From assembly GCF_030317105.1 (NCBI RefSeq), contig NZ_JASZYG010000002.1:1-64000 (forward strand): a DNA stretch of 64,000 nucleotides. Reading direction: 5' to 3'. A model generated the notes under the pieces. The model was not told the DNA's origin and ran no database searches. It saw only the letters and a program-made list of their open reading frames with translations. Every line of letters starts with the position of its first letter. Position 1 is the stretch's first letter. Origin of the DNA: Variovorax brevis (lineage in GTDB: Bacteria > Pseudomonadota > Gammaproteobacteria > Burkholderiales > Burkholderiaceae_C). Positions 1 to 9,564 of this stretch are shown in pieces. A program made the position numbers and the translations under genes.

Positions 1-493
1 CGCCGGCAACGAAGTGCCGCTGGGCCAGGCCGGCGAAATCTGCGCCAAGGGTCCGCAGGTCATGAGCGGCTACTGGGAAAAGCCTGAGGTCAATGCCGGC
101 GCCTTCACGGCTGACGGCTATTTCCGCACGGGCGACGTCGGCGTGTTCGACGAGCGCGGCTACCTCAAGATCGTGGACCGCATCAAGGACATGATCATCG
201 TCTCGGGCTTCAACGTTTACCCGAACGAGATCGAGGCGGTGGCAACGAGTTGCCCCGGCGTGGCCGAGTGCGCCTGCATCGGCGTGCCCGACGAGAAGAC
301 CGGCGAGGCCATTCGCCTGTTCGTGGTCAAGGCGCCGGGTGCGGAGTTGACCGAGCAGGCCGTCATCGACCACTGCCGCGCATCGCTCACGGGCTACAAG
401 GTGCCCAAGGTGGTTCGCATCATCGAGGCGCTGCCCAAGTCCACCGTGGGCAAGATCCTGCGCCGCGAACTGCGCGACGTTCCGGCGGCCTGA
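1..493 (+). CDS. AMP-dependent acyl-CoA synthetase/ligase, C-terminal fragment
   Basis: The open frame enters from the left edge, so only the C-terminal ~163 residues are present. Visible are the GYWEKP segment, the YFRTGD motif, the hinge block [19 protein letters not shown] and the C-terminal [12 protein letters not shown] segment that carries the catalytic lysine of the ANL superfamily. This is the lid domain of a FadD-like long- or medium-chain fatty-acid or aryl-acid CoA ligase, which makes acyl-CoA from acid, ATP and CoA in the cytoplasm. Acid specificity is set by the missing N-terminal part. It converges with the amine-operon permease and is followed by a strong hairpin. An aryl-acid ligase would fit the neighbouring amine pathway, but that is inference only. 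Confidence 0.9.
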   Translation, partial: AGNEVPLGQAGEICAKGPQVMSGYWEKPEVNAGAFTADGYFRTGDVGVFDERGYLKIVDRIKDMIIVSGFNVYPNEIEAVATSCPGVAECACIGVPDEKTGEAIRLFVVKAPGAELTEQAVIDHCRASLTGYKVPKVVRIIEALPKSTVGKILRRELRDVPAA

Positions 494-544
494 CCCACCA
501 GCGCCTGAGGTGCGGCGATGCGGCTTGCCGGCCTCATCGCCGCC

Positions 545-573
545 GCGCCGGCAAGCAACTTGCCGGCGCCTTT
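545..573 (+). terminator. Hairpin downstream of the acyl-CoA ligase
   Basis: A perfect 11-bp inverted repeat (arm GCGCCGGCAAG, loop CAA, arm CTTGCCGGCGC) lies about 50 bp after the stop codon and is followed by a short CTTT. It sits in the convergent gap between the ligase and the permease at 699-2021, where it could end transcription from either side. The T run is weak, so rho-independence is uncertain. Confidence 0.55.
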
Positions 574-698
574 GCGCTGGGCACGGCTCAGCGCGCTCCC
601 GCCTGCACCTGAATCGCCGGCGCCGGACCACTCACCAGCCGGACGCCCTGGGCACGCGGCTGCGGCGCTTTCAGGGCGCCACTCACAAGGCCTGATCG

Positions 699-2021
699 CT
701 ACCCCAAGTCCATCGCAGGCATGGCCTTGCCGCGCACCATCGCCACCCAATAGAGCAAGCCGGCCACGAGCCATGCGATGCCGACCTTCAGTGCCACATC
801 GCTCAGGCTCCACAGCAGGGCCGCGGCGATCAGCAAGCCGATGACGGGCACGACGCGATGGCGAACGAAGCTGACCCGCGCTTCCTGTCTGCCGAAGTAG
901 CGCAGCACCGACAGGTGCAGCAGCGCAAAGCCGCCGAGCGCGCCGAAATTGATCATGGACGACAGCTCGTCCGCATGGTCGACGCCTGCCAGCGCCACGG
1001 CCAGCGCGACCGCCGAGGTCAGCAGCATGGCGACGTGCGGCGTGCCGTGCCTTGGATGGACACGCCCCAGCGCCGTGGGCAACTGGCCATCGCGGCCCAT
1101 GGCGAACAGCAGCCGCGCAACACCCGCGCAGATCGGCACCATCGCGACGATGGCCGCCAGCACCACCGCCCACGTCATCATGGCGCCAAGCACCGGACCC
1201 AGCGTGCCGTTGGCCACGTCGTAGGCGAGCGATGCCAGGTCACCGGCCTTGAAGCCCACCGCCAGATCGCTGAGCAGCGAGGTCTGCACCACGAAGAGCA
1301 GGCCGGTGAGCGCCAGGCTCGCGATGATGGCGCGGCCCACCAGATGCCGATGCTCCGGCCGCACCTCTTCCGTGAGGGTCGAGATCCCGTCGAAGCCCAG
1401 GTAGGACATCACCCCCAGCGCGGTGGCCGACAGCATGGCCGTCCAGTTGATGTCGGCCTTCCAGAGCGAATGCGTCGTCACCGTGCCGGCGCCCTTGCCG
1501 CTTTCCAGTCCCATGACGGCCGCCACCACGAAGACGAGCACGGCGACGATGGAAAGCCAGAACAGCATGGCGCTGATGCGCGCACTCACCGCAATGCCGA
1601 ACCAGTTGATGCCGAGCGCCAGCGCCACGAGGGCGACGACCCACACTTCGCGCGGCACCATCGGAAACTGGCTGTTCAAGCCGACCGCAGCGAACACGCA
1701 AGTCAATGCCGGGAACAGGATGTAGTCCAGCAGCATCAGCCAGCCGGCCAGGAAGCCCGCGAAGGAGCCGAGGCTGGCGCGTGCATACGCATAGACGGAA
1801 CCCGCACGCGGAATGCGCGGCGCCATGCTCGCGTAGCCCATCGCGGTGAACACCATGCAGCCCATGCCCAGAAGGTAGGCCAGCGCGGGCATGCCTTGCG
1901 ACGTGGCGCTCAGGAAGCCGAAAATGGCCCAGGGCGCGACCGGCACCATGTAGGTCATGCCGTAGATCAGCAGGTCCGAAAAGGTCAGCACGCGGCGAAG
2001 TTCGCCTTCAGGGTGGCTCAT
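699..2021 (-). CDS. APC-superfamily amino acid/amine permease
   Basis: A 440-residue, very hydrophobic protein with about 12 predicted membrane segments. It opens with a short polar stretch and then the APC-type helix 1 (LTFSDLLIYGMTYMVPVAP). Length and texture fit amino acid/polyamine/organocation transporters (COG0531), which use cation gradients to import amino acids or amines across the inner membrane. It is the last gene of a seven-gene minus-strand operon, 30 bp after the kinase gene. That makes it the likely importer of the compound that is phosphorylated by the kinase and cleaved by the PLP enzyme. Specificity cannot be read from sequence. Ethanolamine-type and aromatic amino-alcohol substrates are both possible. 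Confidence 0.88.
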   Translation of the reverse strand: MSHPEGELRRVLTFSDLLIYGMTYMVPVAPWAIFGFLSATSQGMPALAYLLGMGCMVFTAMGYASMAPRIPRAGSVYAYARASLGSFAGFLAGWLMLLDYILFPALTCVFAAVGLNSQFPMVPREVWVVALVALALGINWFGIAVSARISAMLFWLSIVAVLVFVVAAVMGLESGKGAGTVTTHSLWKADINWTAMLSATALGVMSYLGFDGISTLTEEVRPEHRHLVGRAIIASLALTGLLFVVQTSLLSDLAVGFKAGDLASLAYDVANGTLGPVLGAMMTWAVVLAAIVAMVPICAGVARLLFAMGRDGQLPTALGRVHPRHGTPHVAMLLTSAVALAVALAGVDHADELSSMINFGALGGFALLHLSVLRYFGRQEARVSFVRHRVVPVIGLLIAAALLWSLSDVALKVGIAWLVAGLLYWVAMVRGKAMPAMDLG

Positions 2022-2051
2022 CGGATCTCCGGTTCGGTTGGGGTGGACAGG

Positions 2052-3071
2052 TCAGTGCCCGCGCAGGTAGTGCTGTGCGGCGGTGCAGGCGAGTTCCACC
2101 AGGAAAGGCGTGAGCTCGCGCGCGGTCTGCGTGTTCTTGCGCTCGTGCACCCAGCCGAGGTAGGTCGTGCCGCGCGCCGCCAGGAACATGGGCAGGCGCG
2201 CCGCGTCTTCGTCGGACAGGGGGCGCACCTTGCGATAGCCGTCGATCAGCGCGCGCTTGGCCGTTTCGAAGCAAGGCTGCGGCAGGAGGAAGTACAGCGA
2301 GGTGGCGATGTCGAACAGATGCCAGCCAAAGCCCGCATCGTCGAAGTCGATGACGTGCACGTCGTCGCCATGGGCCAGCAGGTTCTCGGGAACCAGATCG
2401 GCGTGGATCAGGCCGAAGGTGTGCACATCCCTGGGCAGTGCGTTGAGGTCGTGCAGCAGCGCGTGGCGTGTGGTGACCAGCAGGCGGCGTTGCGCATCGT
2501 CCAGCGCGTCGAGCTCCCAGAAGCGGCCCCACAGTGGTTGCTCCCCGGCCAGCCCTTGCGCGCACCAGCTGTGGCGCACGAATCCCGGGCCTGGTTGCCA
2601 TTGGCTTGCTTGCTGGTGCATGCGCGCCGCGGTCTGGCCGAGGATGTCGTACTGCCGCGTGATGTGCGCGTCGTCACCGGCCACGCCGGCTTCGACCGAG
2701 CCCAGCTGACGGCCTTCGATCCATTCGATCACGTCGACCTGCCGCTCGCCTTGCACGCCTTTGGCCTGCACGCGCTCGAAGGGCTGGCCACGTCGTGACG
2801 CGATGGCGCGCGGCACGCGCAGACCGGCCTCGGCCAGCGCGCAGGTCCACGCGTTTTCGGAATGCAAGGCGGCGTCGGAGTGGTAGCCGTGCCGATGCAC
2901 GCGCAGGATCGCCTTGCGGCCGCCTTCGCAGGAAACGAGGTACACGGCGTTCTCGCGGATCTTGATGAGCTGCAGGTCGATGTGACGCAGGTCCCACAGC
3001 GCGAGCGCCGTGCGAGCGAGCTGTGCGTAGGCCGCTTCGTCTTCGGCGACCAGCGACTGCACGGCGCTCAT
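2052..3071 (-). CDS. APH-fold kinase, probable amino-alcohol kinase
   Basis: About 339 residues of the aminoglycoside-phosphotransferase/choline-kinase fold. The catalytic loop reads LIHADLVPENLL (HxDxxxxN) and the metal-binding motif VIDFDDAGFGW. A longer start at 3089 is possible, but the ATG at 3071 has an AAGGGTG Shine-Dalgarno and is preferred. Relatives include hydroxylysine kinase and homoserine-kinase-II-like proteins. In other genomes such kinases pair with, or are fused to, AGXT2L-type phospho-lyases, as here (gap about 40 bp). The inferred role is ATP-dependent phosphorylation of the hydroxyl of an amino alcohol so that the next enzyme can eliminate phosphate. The substrate is unproven: ethanolamine, 1-aminopropan-2-ol, hydroxylysine or a beta-hydroxyarylethylamine. 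Confidence 0.82.
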   Translation of the reverse strand: MSAVQSLVAEDEAAYAQLARTALALWDLRHIDLQLIKIRENAVYLVSCEGGRKAILRVHRHGYHSDAALHSENAWTCALAEAGLRVPRAIASRRGQPFERVQAKGVQGERQVDVIEWIEGRQLGSVEAGVAGDDAHITRQYDILGQTAARMHQQASQWQPGPGFVRHSWCAQGLAGEQPLWGRFWELDALDDAQRRLLVTTRHALLHDLNALPRDVHTFGLIHADLVPENLLAHGDDVHVIDFDDAGFGWHLFDIATSLYFLLPQPCFETAKRALIDGYRKVRPLSDEDAARLPMFLAARGTTYLGWVHERKNTQTARELTPFLVELACTAAQHYLRGH

Positions 3072-3111
3072 CGACACACCCTTGGGCATGCGGCCCGTGC
3101 CGATGCCGCGC

Positions 3112-4407
3112 TCATTGCGCAGCTTGCGTGGCGCCCAGCACGCGATCGAGCGTCTCGATAAGCTGGTCCGCGTGCGCGCGCTGGAAGGGCATCGGCGGGC
3201 GGATCTTCAGGATGCTGTCGGTGGGCCCGATGCGGCTGATGAGCACACCCTCCTGGCTCATCGCATTGATGATGGCCTTGGCCGCGCTGGCGGCCGGTGC
3301 TTTCGTGGCACGGACCGTCACCAGCTCGACGGCGAAGAACAGTCCCTTGCCGCGCACGTCGCCGATGAGTTCGTGGCGCTCGCCCAATGCGCGCAGCTGT
3401 TCGAGCACATAGCCTCCGACGGCATCGGCATTCGCCATGAGCCCTTCGTCCTCGATGATGTCCAGCACCGCCATGCCCGCCGCGCACGACACCGGGTTGC
3501 CCGCGAAGGTGTTGAAGTACATCGGGTTCATCTCGGTGAACTGCTCGACCAGTTCGCGCCGAGCGATGACCGCTGCCAGCGGATGCCCGTTGCCCATCGG
3601 CTTGCCAAGCGTGACGATGTCGGGCACCACCCCCTGCACCTGATGGCCCCAGAAGTGGCTGCCGAAGCGGCCGAAGCCGCCCTGCACTTCGTCGGCGATG
3701 AAATAGCCACCGGCCTCGCGCACTTGCTGCGCCACCCGGGCCATGTAACCGGCGGGCTGCGTTGGCAAGCCTTCGGAGGATAGGCCGGTGCACAGGATCA
3801 TCCCGGCAAAGCCCACGCCGCTGGCTTGGAGTCCGTCGATGGCCACTGCCACGTCGCCGCAGTACTTGTCGACCAGGTCCGCATCGTTGCGCGTGCCGCG
3901 GTCGCGGTACGGATCGATGACCGGGATGCTGCGCACATTGGGGCCGCGCTTTTCCGGCGCGCTCAGGATGCTGCTTACCTGCGACACCGCCGCCGTGTTG
4001 CCGTGGTACGAGTGCGCGGTGTGGACAACACCCATGCCGCCCGAGCATTCGCGCACGATGCGCAAGGCCAGTTCATTGGCCTCACTGCCGCTGCAGCAGA
4101 ACATCACCATCATGTCGGCGCCGCCGAAAGTGGCCTTCAGGCGCTCGGCGTAGGCGACGACGTTTTCATGCAGGTAGCGCGTGCTGGTGTTCAGCAGCCT
4201 CGCCTGCGCCGTGATGGCATCGACCACGCGCGGATGCGAATGGCCGACGTGCGCGACGTTGTTGTAGGCGTCGAGGTACTTGCGGCCATCGGCGCCATAG
4301 AGCCACACGCCTTCGCCGCGCACCAGGTGCAGCGGCTTTTCGTAGAACAAGGGTGCGTTCTTGCCCAGGACCGCGATGCGGCGCTGAAGGAGTTCGGAGG
4401 AGTGCAT
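3112..4407 (-). CDS. Class-III PLP enzyme, AGXT2L-type amino-alcohol-phosphate phospho-lyase
   Basis: A 431-residue fold-type I PLP enzyme. It matches, from memory, the ethanolaminephosphate/phosphohydroxylysine phospho-lyase branch (AGXT2L1/2) rather than ordinary transaminases: [19 protein letters not shown] near the N-terminus, [23 protein letters not shown], the PLP-lysine segment [26 protein letters not shown] and a C-terminal LKIRPPMPF. Family members eliminate phosphate and ammonia from a phosphorylated terminal-amine alcohol, giving an aldehyde. Here that would follow the adjacent kinase. If the substrate were a phosphorylated beta-hydroxyarylethylamine, the product would be an arylacetaldehyde, the substrate expected for the dehydrogenase at 15958-17439. 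Lyase rather than aminotransferase activity is inferred from family resemblance. Confidence 0.85.
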   Translation of the reverse strand: MHSSELLQRRIAVLGKNAPLFYEKPLHLVRGEGVWLYGADGRKYLDAYNNVAHVGHSHPRVVDAITAQARLLNTSTRYLHENVVAYAERLKATFGGADMMVMFCCSGSEANELALRIVRECSGGMGVVHTAHSYHGNTAAVSQVSSILSAPEKRGPNVRSIPVIDPYRDRGTRNDADLVDKYCGDVAVAIDGLQASGVGFAGMILCTGLSSEGLPTQPAGYMARVAQQVREAGGYFIADEVQGGFGRFGSHFWGHQVQGVVPDIVTLGKPMGNGHPLAAVIARRELVEQFTEMNPMYFNTFAGNPVSCAAGMAVLDIIEDEGLMANADAVGGYVLEQLRALGERHELIGDVRGKGLFFAVELVTVRATKAPAASAAKAIINAMSQEGVLISRIGPTDSILKIRPPMPFQRAHADQLIETLDRVLGATQAAQ

Positions 4408-4438
4408 GCGTGAATCCTTGAATGAAGTGGCGCGGCGC

Positions 4439-5431
4439 TCAGCGGGCCGCGGTGTCGGCGACCGGGCCTTGGCGCGACATGAGCACTGCCCTGCCGTCTG
4501 CCGTCAGCAAGGCCGCCGTCAGGCTGGCGCGGTCGGCGCGCAGGTCGGGCTGGAAGCTCTTGCCGCTGTCCTTGCTGTGCAACACCAGGCCGTCCAGCCC
4601 GGCGGCCAGCACGTGAGTGCCTTGAGCGGCCAGAGAAGTGATCGATGACTTGCTGTTCGTCTCCACGCGCTGCCACGTCGCGCCGTGGTCTGCACTGCGG
4701 TAGAGCGATCCGCGCAGCCCGCCCACGAGCAGGCCGCCATCCGGCAGCGCGGTGCCAGTCCAGAAGGAACCCGCATAGCCCGTCTCCAGGTAGCGCCAGT
4801 CACGGCCGCGGTTGTCGGACACCAAGACCATGCCCTTTTCCGCTGTCGCGTAGAGGCGGCCCTGCGCATCGGCAAAGAGGGCCAGCAGGTTCAGGTCGGC
4901 CTTCTTGCTGCCGGGCGGTGGTGCGACGGTCTGCTGCGTCCAGGTCTTGCCGCCGTCTTCGGTGACCAGCACCAGCGACCACAGGCCCACGGCCACGCCG
5001 TGCTGCGCATCAAAGAAGTGGATGGCGAAGAGCGGCCGGTCTTCCGTGGTCGCGCTGCGCTGCAGGGACCAGGTGGCGCCGCCATCCGCGGTGTGCAGCA
5101 CCGTGCCGCCATGCCCTGCCGCCCAGCCTTCCTTGTCGCTGACGAAGCTGACGCTGTTGAGTTGTGCATCGACGGGCACCGTCGCGGCTTGCTGCCACGT
5201 CTTTCCTGCGTCAGCCGAGCGCAGCACCACGCCGTGGTCACCCACCGCGACGAAACCGCCGCCAGCACGCGCCACGGAGAGCATCTGCGCCTGCACGGCG
5301 TGCGGCACGACCACGGCCGGTGCATAGCGCACGGCATCGGCAGGCGCTTGCGCCCAGGCGCTGGCCATCGATGCGCCAGCCACACAGGTCAGCGCAAGGC
5401 GCCTGCAATTCAGGAAAAGGGATTTCTTCAT
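4439..5431 (-). CDS. YCF48/BNR-repeat propeller protein, exported
   Basis: A 330-residue protein with an N-terminal signal peptide (cleavage near the AWAQA segment). It then has repeated GKTW/GATW blades with D-G-G or SADxGKTW patterns, typical of the photosystem-II-stability-factor (YCF48/HCF136) and BNR families. In proteobacteria such a protein commonly accompanies DUF1302, DUF1329 and an RND/MMPL protein, the arrangement seen here. It is probably a periplasmic partner of the exporter, 27 bp downstream of it. Function in this context is not established. It is not a photosystem protein here. Confidence 0.85.
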   Translation of the reverse strand: MKKSLFLNCRRLALTCVAGASMASAWAQAPADAVRYAPAVVVPHAVQAQMLSVARAGGGFVAVGDHGVVLRSADAGKTWQQAATVPVDAQLNSVSFVSDKEGWAAGHGGTVLHTADGGATWSLQRSATTEDRPLFAIHFFDAQHGVAVGLWSLVLVTEDGGKTWTQQTVAPPPGSKKADLNLLALFADAQGRLYATAEKGMVLVSDNRGRDWRYLETGYAGSFWTGTALPDGGLLVGGLRGSLYRSADHGATWQRVETNSKSSITSLAAQGTHVLAAGLDGLVLHSKDSGKSFQPDLRADRASLTAALLTADGRAVLMSRQGPVADTAAR

Positions 5432-5458
5432 GTCGAATGTCTTTCAGCGCGCGCCAGC

Positions 5459-7849
5459 TCAGTGGCTCAGCAGGCCCGGCGCCTTCACCGGCTTGGTGCG
5501 CGGGAAGATCAATTCCAGCCACACCGCAAACGCAGGCAGCGCCGTCACCGCCATCACCATGTTCACGATGAACATGAAGGCCAGAAGCTTGCCCATGTCG
5601 GCCTGGAACTTGAGTTCCGAGAAGGACCAGGTCGCCACGCCCACCGCCAGCGTGATGGCGGTGAAGATGGTGGCCGTGCCCACTTCGAGCATCGCGTTTT
5701 CGACCGCCTTGACGATGGGCAGGCCCTTGCTCAGATGCAGTTGCAGCCGGTTGTAGATGTAGAAGGCGTAGTCCACGCCAATGCCCACCGCCAGCACCAT
5801 CACCGGCAAGGTGGCCACCGTCAGGCCGATCTGCAGTTCCTTCATGAACCAGTAGCCGATGAAGGTGCCCACCGTGAGCGGCAGGCAGCAGGCCAGCACG
5901 GCGCGCAGGTCGCGGTACACCGCGAACACCAGCAGCACGATGGCGGCGTAGACGTACAGCATCATCGGCAGTTCGCTGTGCTCGATCTCTTCGTCGACGG
6001 CCGCAAGCACGCCCGCGTTGCCCGAAGCCAGGCGGATCTTCACGCCCTCTTGCGCATGCGCATCGCGAAAAGCGCGCACCGCTTCGATCACGCGCTGGAT
6101 GGTCTCGGCCTTGTGGTCCGTGAGGAACAGGTGCACCGCCGTCATGCTGCAGTCCTTGCGCATGGTGCCGCGAATGCGCGAGATTTCTGCCGCCAACGCG
6201 CTGTAGTTGCCCGCATCGATGGGCACCACGCCCATCTTTGGATTGCCTTCGTTGTAGCCCTCGTTGTACAGGCGCATCTGGCCCGAGAACGATGACACCG
6301 AGAGCACGCCCTTCACCGGCTGGATGGCCCAGGTGAAGCGGTCCTGGTACAGCCCGATGTTGACGTTCTCGCAGCTCTCGGGCGCGGCTTCGAAGATGAC
6401 GGTGAGCCAGTCCAGGCCGGTGTCGTAGTTGGTGGAAATCGCCACCGCATCGCGGTTGAAGCGCGACTCGGGCCGCAGCTCCGGCGCGCCAGGTTGGAGC
6501 GTGCCGACCACGCGGTCGCGGCTTTCATACACGGAAGCGGCGAACACGCAGCCCACCACCAGCAAGGTGATGGCCGCTTTGCGCGGCTGCGCCACCTTGA
6601 CCAGCACGCGCAGCCACTTGGCCCGCGCCTCGCGCTGCACCTGCGCCTTGTCGGCAAAGGTCTTGGGCACCTTGAAGAACGATGCAGCCACCGGCAGCAC
6701 GATCAGGTTCGTGACGATCTTGAAGCCCACGCCCAGCGACGCGGTGATGGCCAGTTCGCGCACCATCGGAATCGGAATGAGCAGCAAGGTGACGAAGGAG
6801 ACGAAAGCCGTCACCAGCGCCAGCGTGCCGGGAATCAGCAACCCGGAGAAGCTGGCGCGCGAAGCCTCGTAGCAGCTCTTGCCGTTGGAGATTTCGCGCA
6901 CGATGAAGTTGATCTGCTGCACGCCGTGCGACACGCCGATGGCGAACACCAGAAAGGGCACCAGGACCGCCAGCGGATCGAGCCCGTAGCCCATCAGGCG
7001 CAGCGCGCCGAACTGCCACACCAGCGAAGCCAGCGAACACACGATCGGCAGCACCGTGAAGCGCACCGAGCGGCAATACCAGAACACCGCCAGCGCGGTG
7101 AGCACCAGCGCCAGCGCGCAGAACTGCAGCACCGCCTGCGCCCCATCGGCAATGTCGCCGATCTGCTTGGCGAAGCCGATGATCTGCACTTCGAAATCAG
7201 CGTCCTCGAACTTGGCGCGGATCTGGTCTTCGAGCACGCGGTTGTAGGCCACGTAGTCGAGCTTGTTGCCGTCCTTGTCGAACTCGTTGAGCTCCACCGT
7301 GACCATTGCACTCGTCTGGTCGCGCGAGACCAGCGAGCCGACAAAACCGCCCTGCGCCGTGGTGCGGCGGATGTTGTCGATGGTCTCGGGCTTGAGCTGC
7401 TCGGGCGTGATGGTGCCGTCGATCAGCGGGTCGGCTCGAAAGCCTTCCTCGGTGATCTCGTTGACGAAGCTGTTGGGCGTCCACAGCGACTGCACGCCCA
7501 GGCGCTCCACGCTCGGCAGGAAGCTCACCGCCTGCGTCACGTCATAGAGCTTTTTCAGCCCCGCAGGGGTCCAGATCTCGCCCTTGCGCGCCTTCACCAC
7601 GATGTTCAGGCGGTTCGCGCCCAGCACGTCGTTGCGGTACTGCTGGAAGGTCTGGATGTACTCGTGCCCGATGGGCATCTGCTTCTCGAAGCCCGCCGTC
7701 ATGCGCAGTTGCAGCGCGAAGAAACCCATGACGGCGGTGAAGATCGCCAGCACGGTGAGCAGCACCTTGCGGTTTTCAAAGCAGAAGGCTTCGAACCCGG
7801 CAAGAAGCCGCGCCGCGGCGGAAGAAGACGAAGAAGCAGATGCAGTCAT
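5459..7849 (-). CDS. RND/MMPL-family efflux protein
   Basis: A 796-residue membrane protein with the duplicated RND layout: one membrane segment near residue 30, a large periplasmic loop (about 55-230), a five- to six-helix sterol-sensing-like bundle (about 235-400), a second segment and loop (about 425-620), and a second bundle (about 625-790). The charged motif VGIGVDYAFYIYNRL marks the second bundle. It belongs to the MMPL/HpnN-like branch that moves hydrophobic molecules, not the AcrB branch. It sits between DUF1302 and the YCF48 gene, forming the widespread four-gene set of putative envelope transport proteins. Cargo is unknown. Operon membership suggests handling of hydrophobic aromatic intermediates or envelope protection during amine growth, as inference. 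Confidence 0.9.
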   Translation of the reverse strand: MTASASSSSSAAARLLAGFEAFCFENRKVLLTVLAIFTAVMGFFALQLRMTAGFEKQMPIGHEYIQTFQQYRNDVLGANRLNIVVKARKGEIWTPAGLKKLYDVTQAVSFLPSVERLGVQSLWTPNSFVNEITEEGFRADPLIDGTITPEQLKPETIDNIRRTTAQGGFVGSLVSRDQTSAMVTVELNEFDKDGNKLDYVAYNRVLEDQIRAKFEDADFEVQIIGFAKQIGDIADGAQAVLQFCALALVLTALAVFWYCRSVRFTVLPIVCSLASLVWQFGALRLMGYGLDPLAVLVPFLVFAIGVSHGVQQINFIVREISNGKSCYEASRASFSGLLIPGTLALVTAFVSFVTLLLIPIPMVRELAITASLGVGFKIVTNLIVLPVAASFFKVPKTFADKAQVQREARAKWLRVLVKVAQPRKAAITLLVVGCVFAASVYESRDRVVGTLQPGAPELRPESRFNRDAVAISTNYDTGLDWLTVIFEAAPESCENVNIGLYQDRFTWAIQPVKGVLSVSSFSGQMRLYNEGYNEGNPKMGVVPIDAGNYSALAAEISRIRGTMRKDCSMTAVHLFLTDHKAETIQRVIEAVRAFRDAHAQEGVKIRLASGNAGVLAAVDEEIEHSELPMMLYVYAAIVLLVFAVYRDLRAVLACCLPLTVGTFIGYWFMKELQIGLTVATLPVMVLAVGIGVDYAFYIYNRLQLHLSKGLPIVKAVENAMLEVGTATIFTAITLAVGVATWSFSELKFQADMGKLLAFMFIVNMVMAVTALPAFAVWLELIFPRTKPVKAPGLLSH

Positions 7850-7875
7850 AGCGTGGAGCCCGGGGAAACGCTCGC

Positions 7876-9555
7876 TCAGAAGTTGCGCGAAAGGGTCACG
7901 CCGATGTAGTCGCGGTCGCGATAGGGCTGGTCATAGACCGAATCGCCGCCCCAGAACTTGGCGTAGTTCACAGCGAACTGCCACTTGGCCGGGTTCTGGA
8001 TGAACGAGACGGTGAAGTTGGCCGACTTGGCGCCCTGCATCAGCGTGCCCGCGATGTTCGGCGTGCGGCCCTTCAAGGCCTGGAAGTAGTACACCTCCGG
8101 CACCACCTGCCAACCCGGAATCAGCGTGCCGTCGTAGACCCAGCTGAAGTCGAAGTTGAAGCCGCTCGAATACTTGCTGCCCACCGGCACTTGCTGGTTG
8201 GTCCCCATGTTGGCGGCCAGCTCGTTGCCCCAGCCCCAGCCGCCCGCGGCGACAAGATCGCCGCCGTAGTCTTGCTTGAGCTTGGGGTAGCCGATGACGA
8301 CGGCTTCAGCCAGCAGCGTGGCCGTCTGCGCGCCGATCAGCTTCAGGAAGCTGCCCGCGTTCGAAGGCGTCAGGCTCAACAGGCCCGTCAACGCCCATTG
8401 GTAGCGCTGCGTATCGACCCAGCAGTTGCCGTTCTGGCTCGAGCAGCCGGAAGTGTTGGGCGACAGGAAGATCGCGTCCTTCGGCCGGTACGACAGTTCC
8501 GTGCCAATGGCCCAGTCGCCCACCGGCATGTTGGCGCTGATGCCGTACATCTTGCGGTCTTCGAGGTATTGCCACTGCGGACCGTTTGCCGTCAACGCCA
8601 GGTTCGGCGTCTTGTCGGTGTAGTTCATCGCATAGAGGCCGAGGTTCAGCGGAACGCTGTCCGGCTGGTAGCGCAGCGAGGCGCCCCACTGGCCCTTCTG
8701 GTTGGGCTGGGTGTCGGTGATGCCATAGGCGCCCGAGCCCTTGCCCAGGCCGTTCACCACGGACCAGTAGCTGCCGGTCGGCGGAAAGTAGCTCTTGTTC
8801 CAGTCAGTCTGCACATAGGCTTCGGCGTTGAAGCCATAGCCCAGACCCGTCGCGATGCTGACCATCGGCGCCGCCAGCACCGCCTCTTTCAGCTGCGTGC
8901 CCGGTTGCGACAGCTTCATGATGTCCATCGCGTTGGTCGAATTGATGCCGCCCGGCAGGAACAGGCTTTCACCCCAGTTGATGACCTGGTTGCCGATGCG
9001 GATGCGGGCGCTTTCTTCGCCGATCGAAAAGCGCTTGCTGACCCAGAAGTCCAGCAGGCGCACTTGGGAACGCAAGGCGTCGCGCGCGGGATCGGACAAG
9101 CCATCGGGCGAATCGATGGGTGGCGTAGAGCTGATGTAGCCTGTTGTGTGGGTCGCGCTGAAGTCGCGGATCCAGGTGAAGCGGCCCAGGAAGGTGATGT
9201 CCTCGGGCGCCTTCACCAGCAGTTCGTGGCTGCCCTTGAGGTACGAGGTGAAGGGGTCACCCTTGCCATAGTTCAGGTTGCCTTGGTCGCCCATGCCCGA
9301 CAGCGGCGACAACTCGCCCGGCGGTCCGCCCATGTTTCCTGCGTTGATCAGGGTCGTGCTCGGGTCTTTCAGGCGCACACCGGTGCCAGCGCTGACCGTC
9401 GAATCAAAGCTGCCCGAGAGGGTCTCGGTCTGGAAGCTGACGGCATGGGCGCTGGTCTGCGCCAGCAGCGCGCAGGCGGCAGCGGCGCAGGCCGACAAGG
9501 TGGCGCGGGTGAAGGGTCGCGTGGTCATGTTCTTGTTGTGAATTGCAGTTGCCAT
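7876..9555 (-). CDS. DUF1302 family outer-envelope protein
   Basis: A 559-residue protein with a signal peptide (LSACAAAACALLAQTSAHA), then a beta-rich, aromatic and glycine-rich sequence ending in VTLSRNF. A C-terminal phenylalanine is typical of outer-membrane beta barrels. Composition and neighbours match DUF1302 (PF06980), almost always encoded beside DUF1329 and an RND/MMPL protein. It probably forms an outer-membrane channel or barrel for that exporter, which is inference because the family has little biochemistry. The ATG at 9528 (MTTRPFTR) would leave a more usual signal-peptide N-terminus than 9555. Neither start has a strong ribosome-binding site. Confidence 0.85.
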   Translation of the reverse strand: MATAIHNKNMTTRPFTRATLSACAAAACALLAQTSAHAVSFQTETLSGSFDSTVSAGTGVRLKDPSTTLINAGNMGGPPGELSPLSGMGDQGNLNYGKGDPFTSYLKGSHELLVKAPEDITFLGRFTWIRDFSATHTTGYISSTPPIDSPDGLSDPARDALRSQVRLLDFWVSKRFSIGEESARIRIGNQVINWGESLFLPGGINSTNAMDIMKLSQPGTQLKEAVLAAPMVSIATGLGYGFNAEAYVQTDWNKSYFPPTGSYWSVVNGLGKGSGAYGITDTQPNQKGQWGASLRYQPDSVPLNLGLYAMNYTDKTPNLALTANGPQWQYLEDRKMYGISANMPVGDWAIGTELSYRPKDAIFLSPNTSGCSSQNGNCWVDTQRYQWALTGLLSLTPSNAGSFLKLIGAQTATLLAEAVVIGYPKLKQDYGGDLVAAGGWGWGNELAANMGTNQQVPVGSKYSSGFNFDFSWVYDGTLIPGWQVVPEVYYFQALKGRTPNIAGTLMQGAKSANFTVSFIQNPAKWQFAVNYAKFWGGDSVYDQPYRDRDYIGVTLSRNF

Positions 9556-9564
9556 GAAAGAAGA

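Noticed and set aside
858..2798. A 646-codon open frame on the plus strand opposite the permease and kinase genes
   Set aside because: Antisense shadow in high-GC DNA; low-complexity, Arg/His-rich, no family resemblance. The same holds for long antisense frames opposite katG, the lipoprotein gene and the FAD oxidoreductase.
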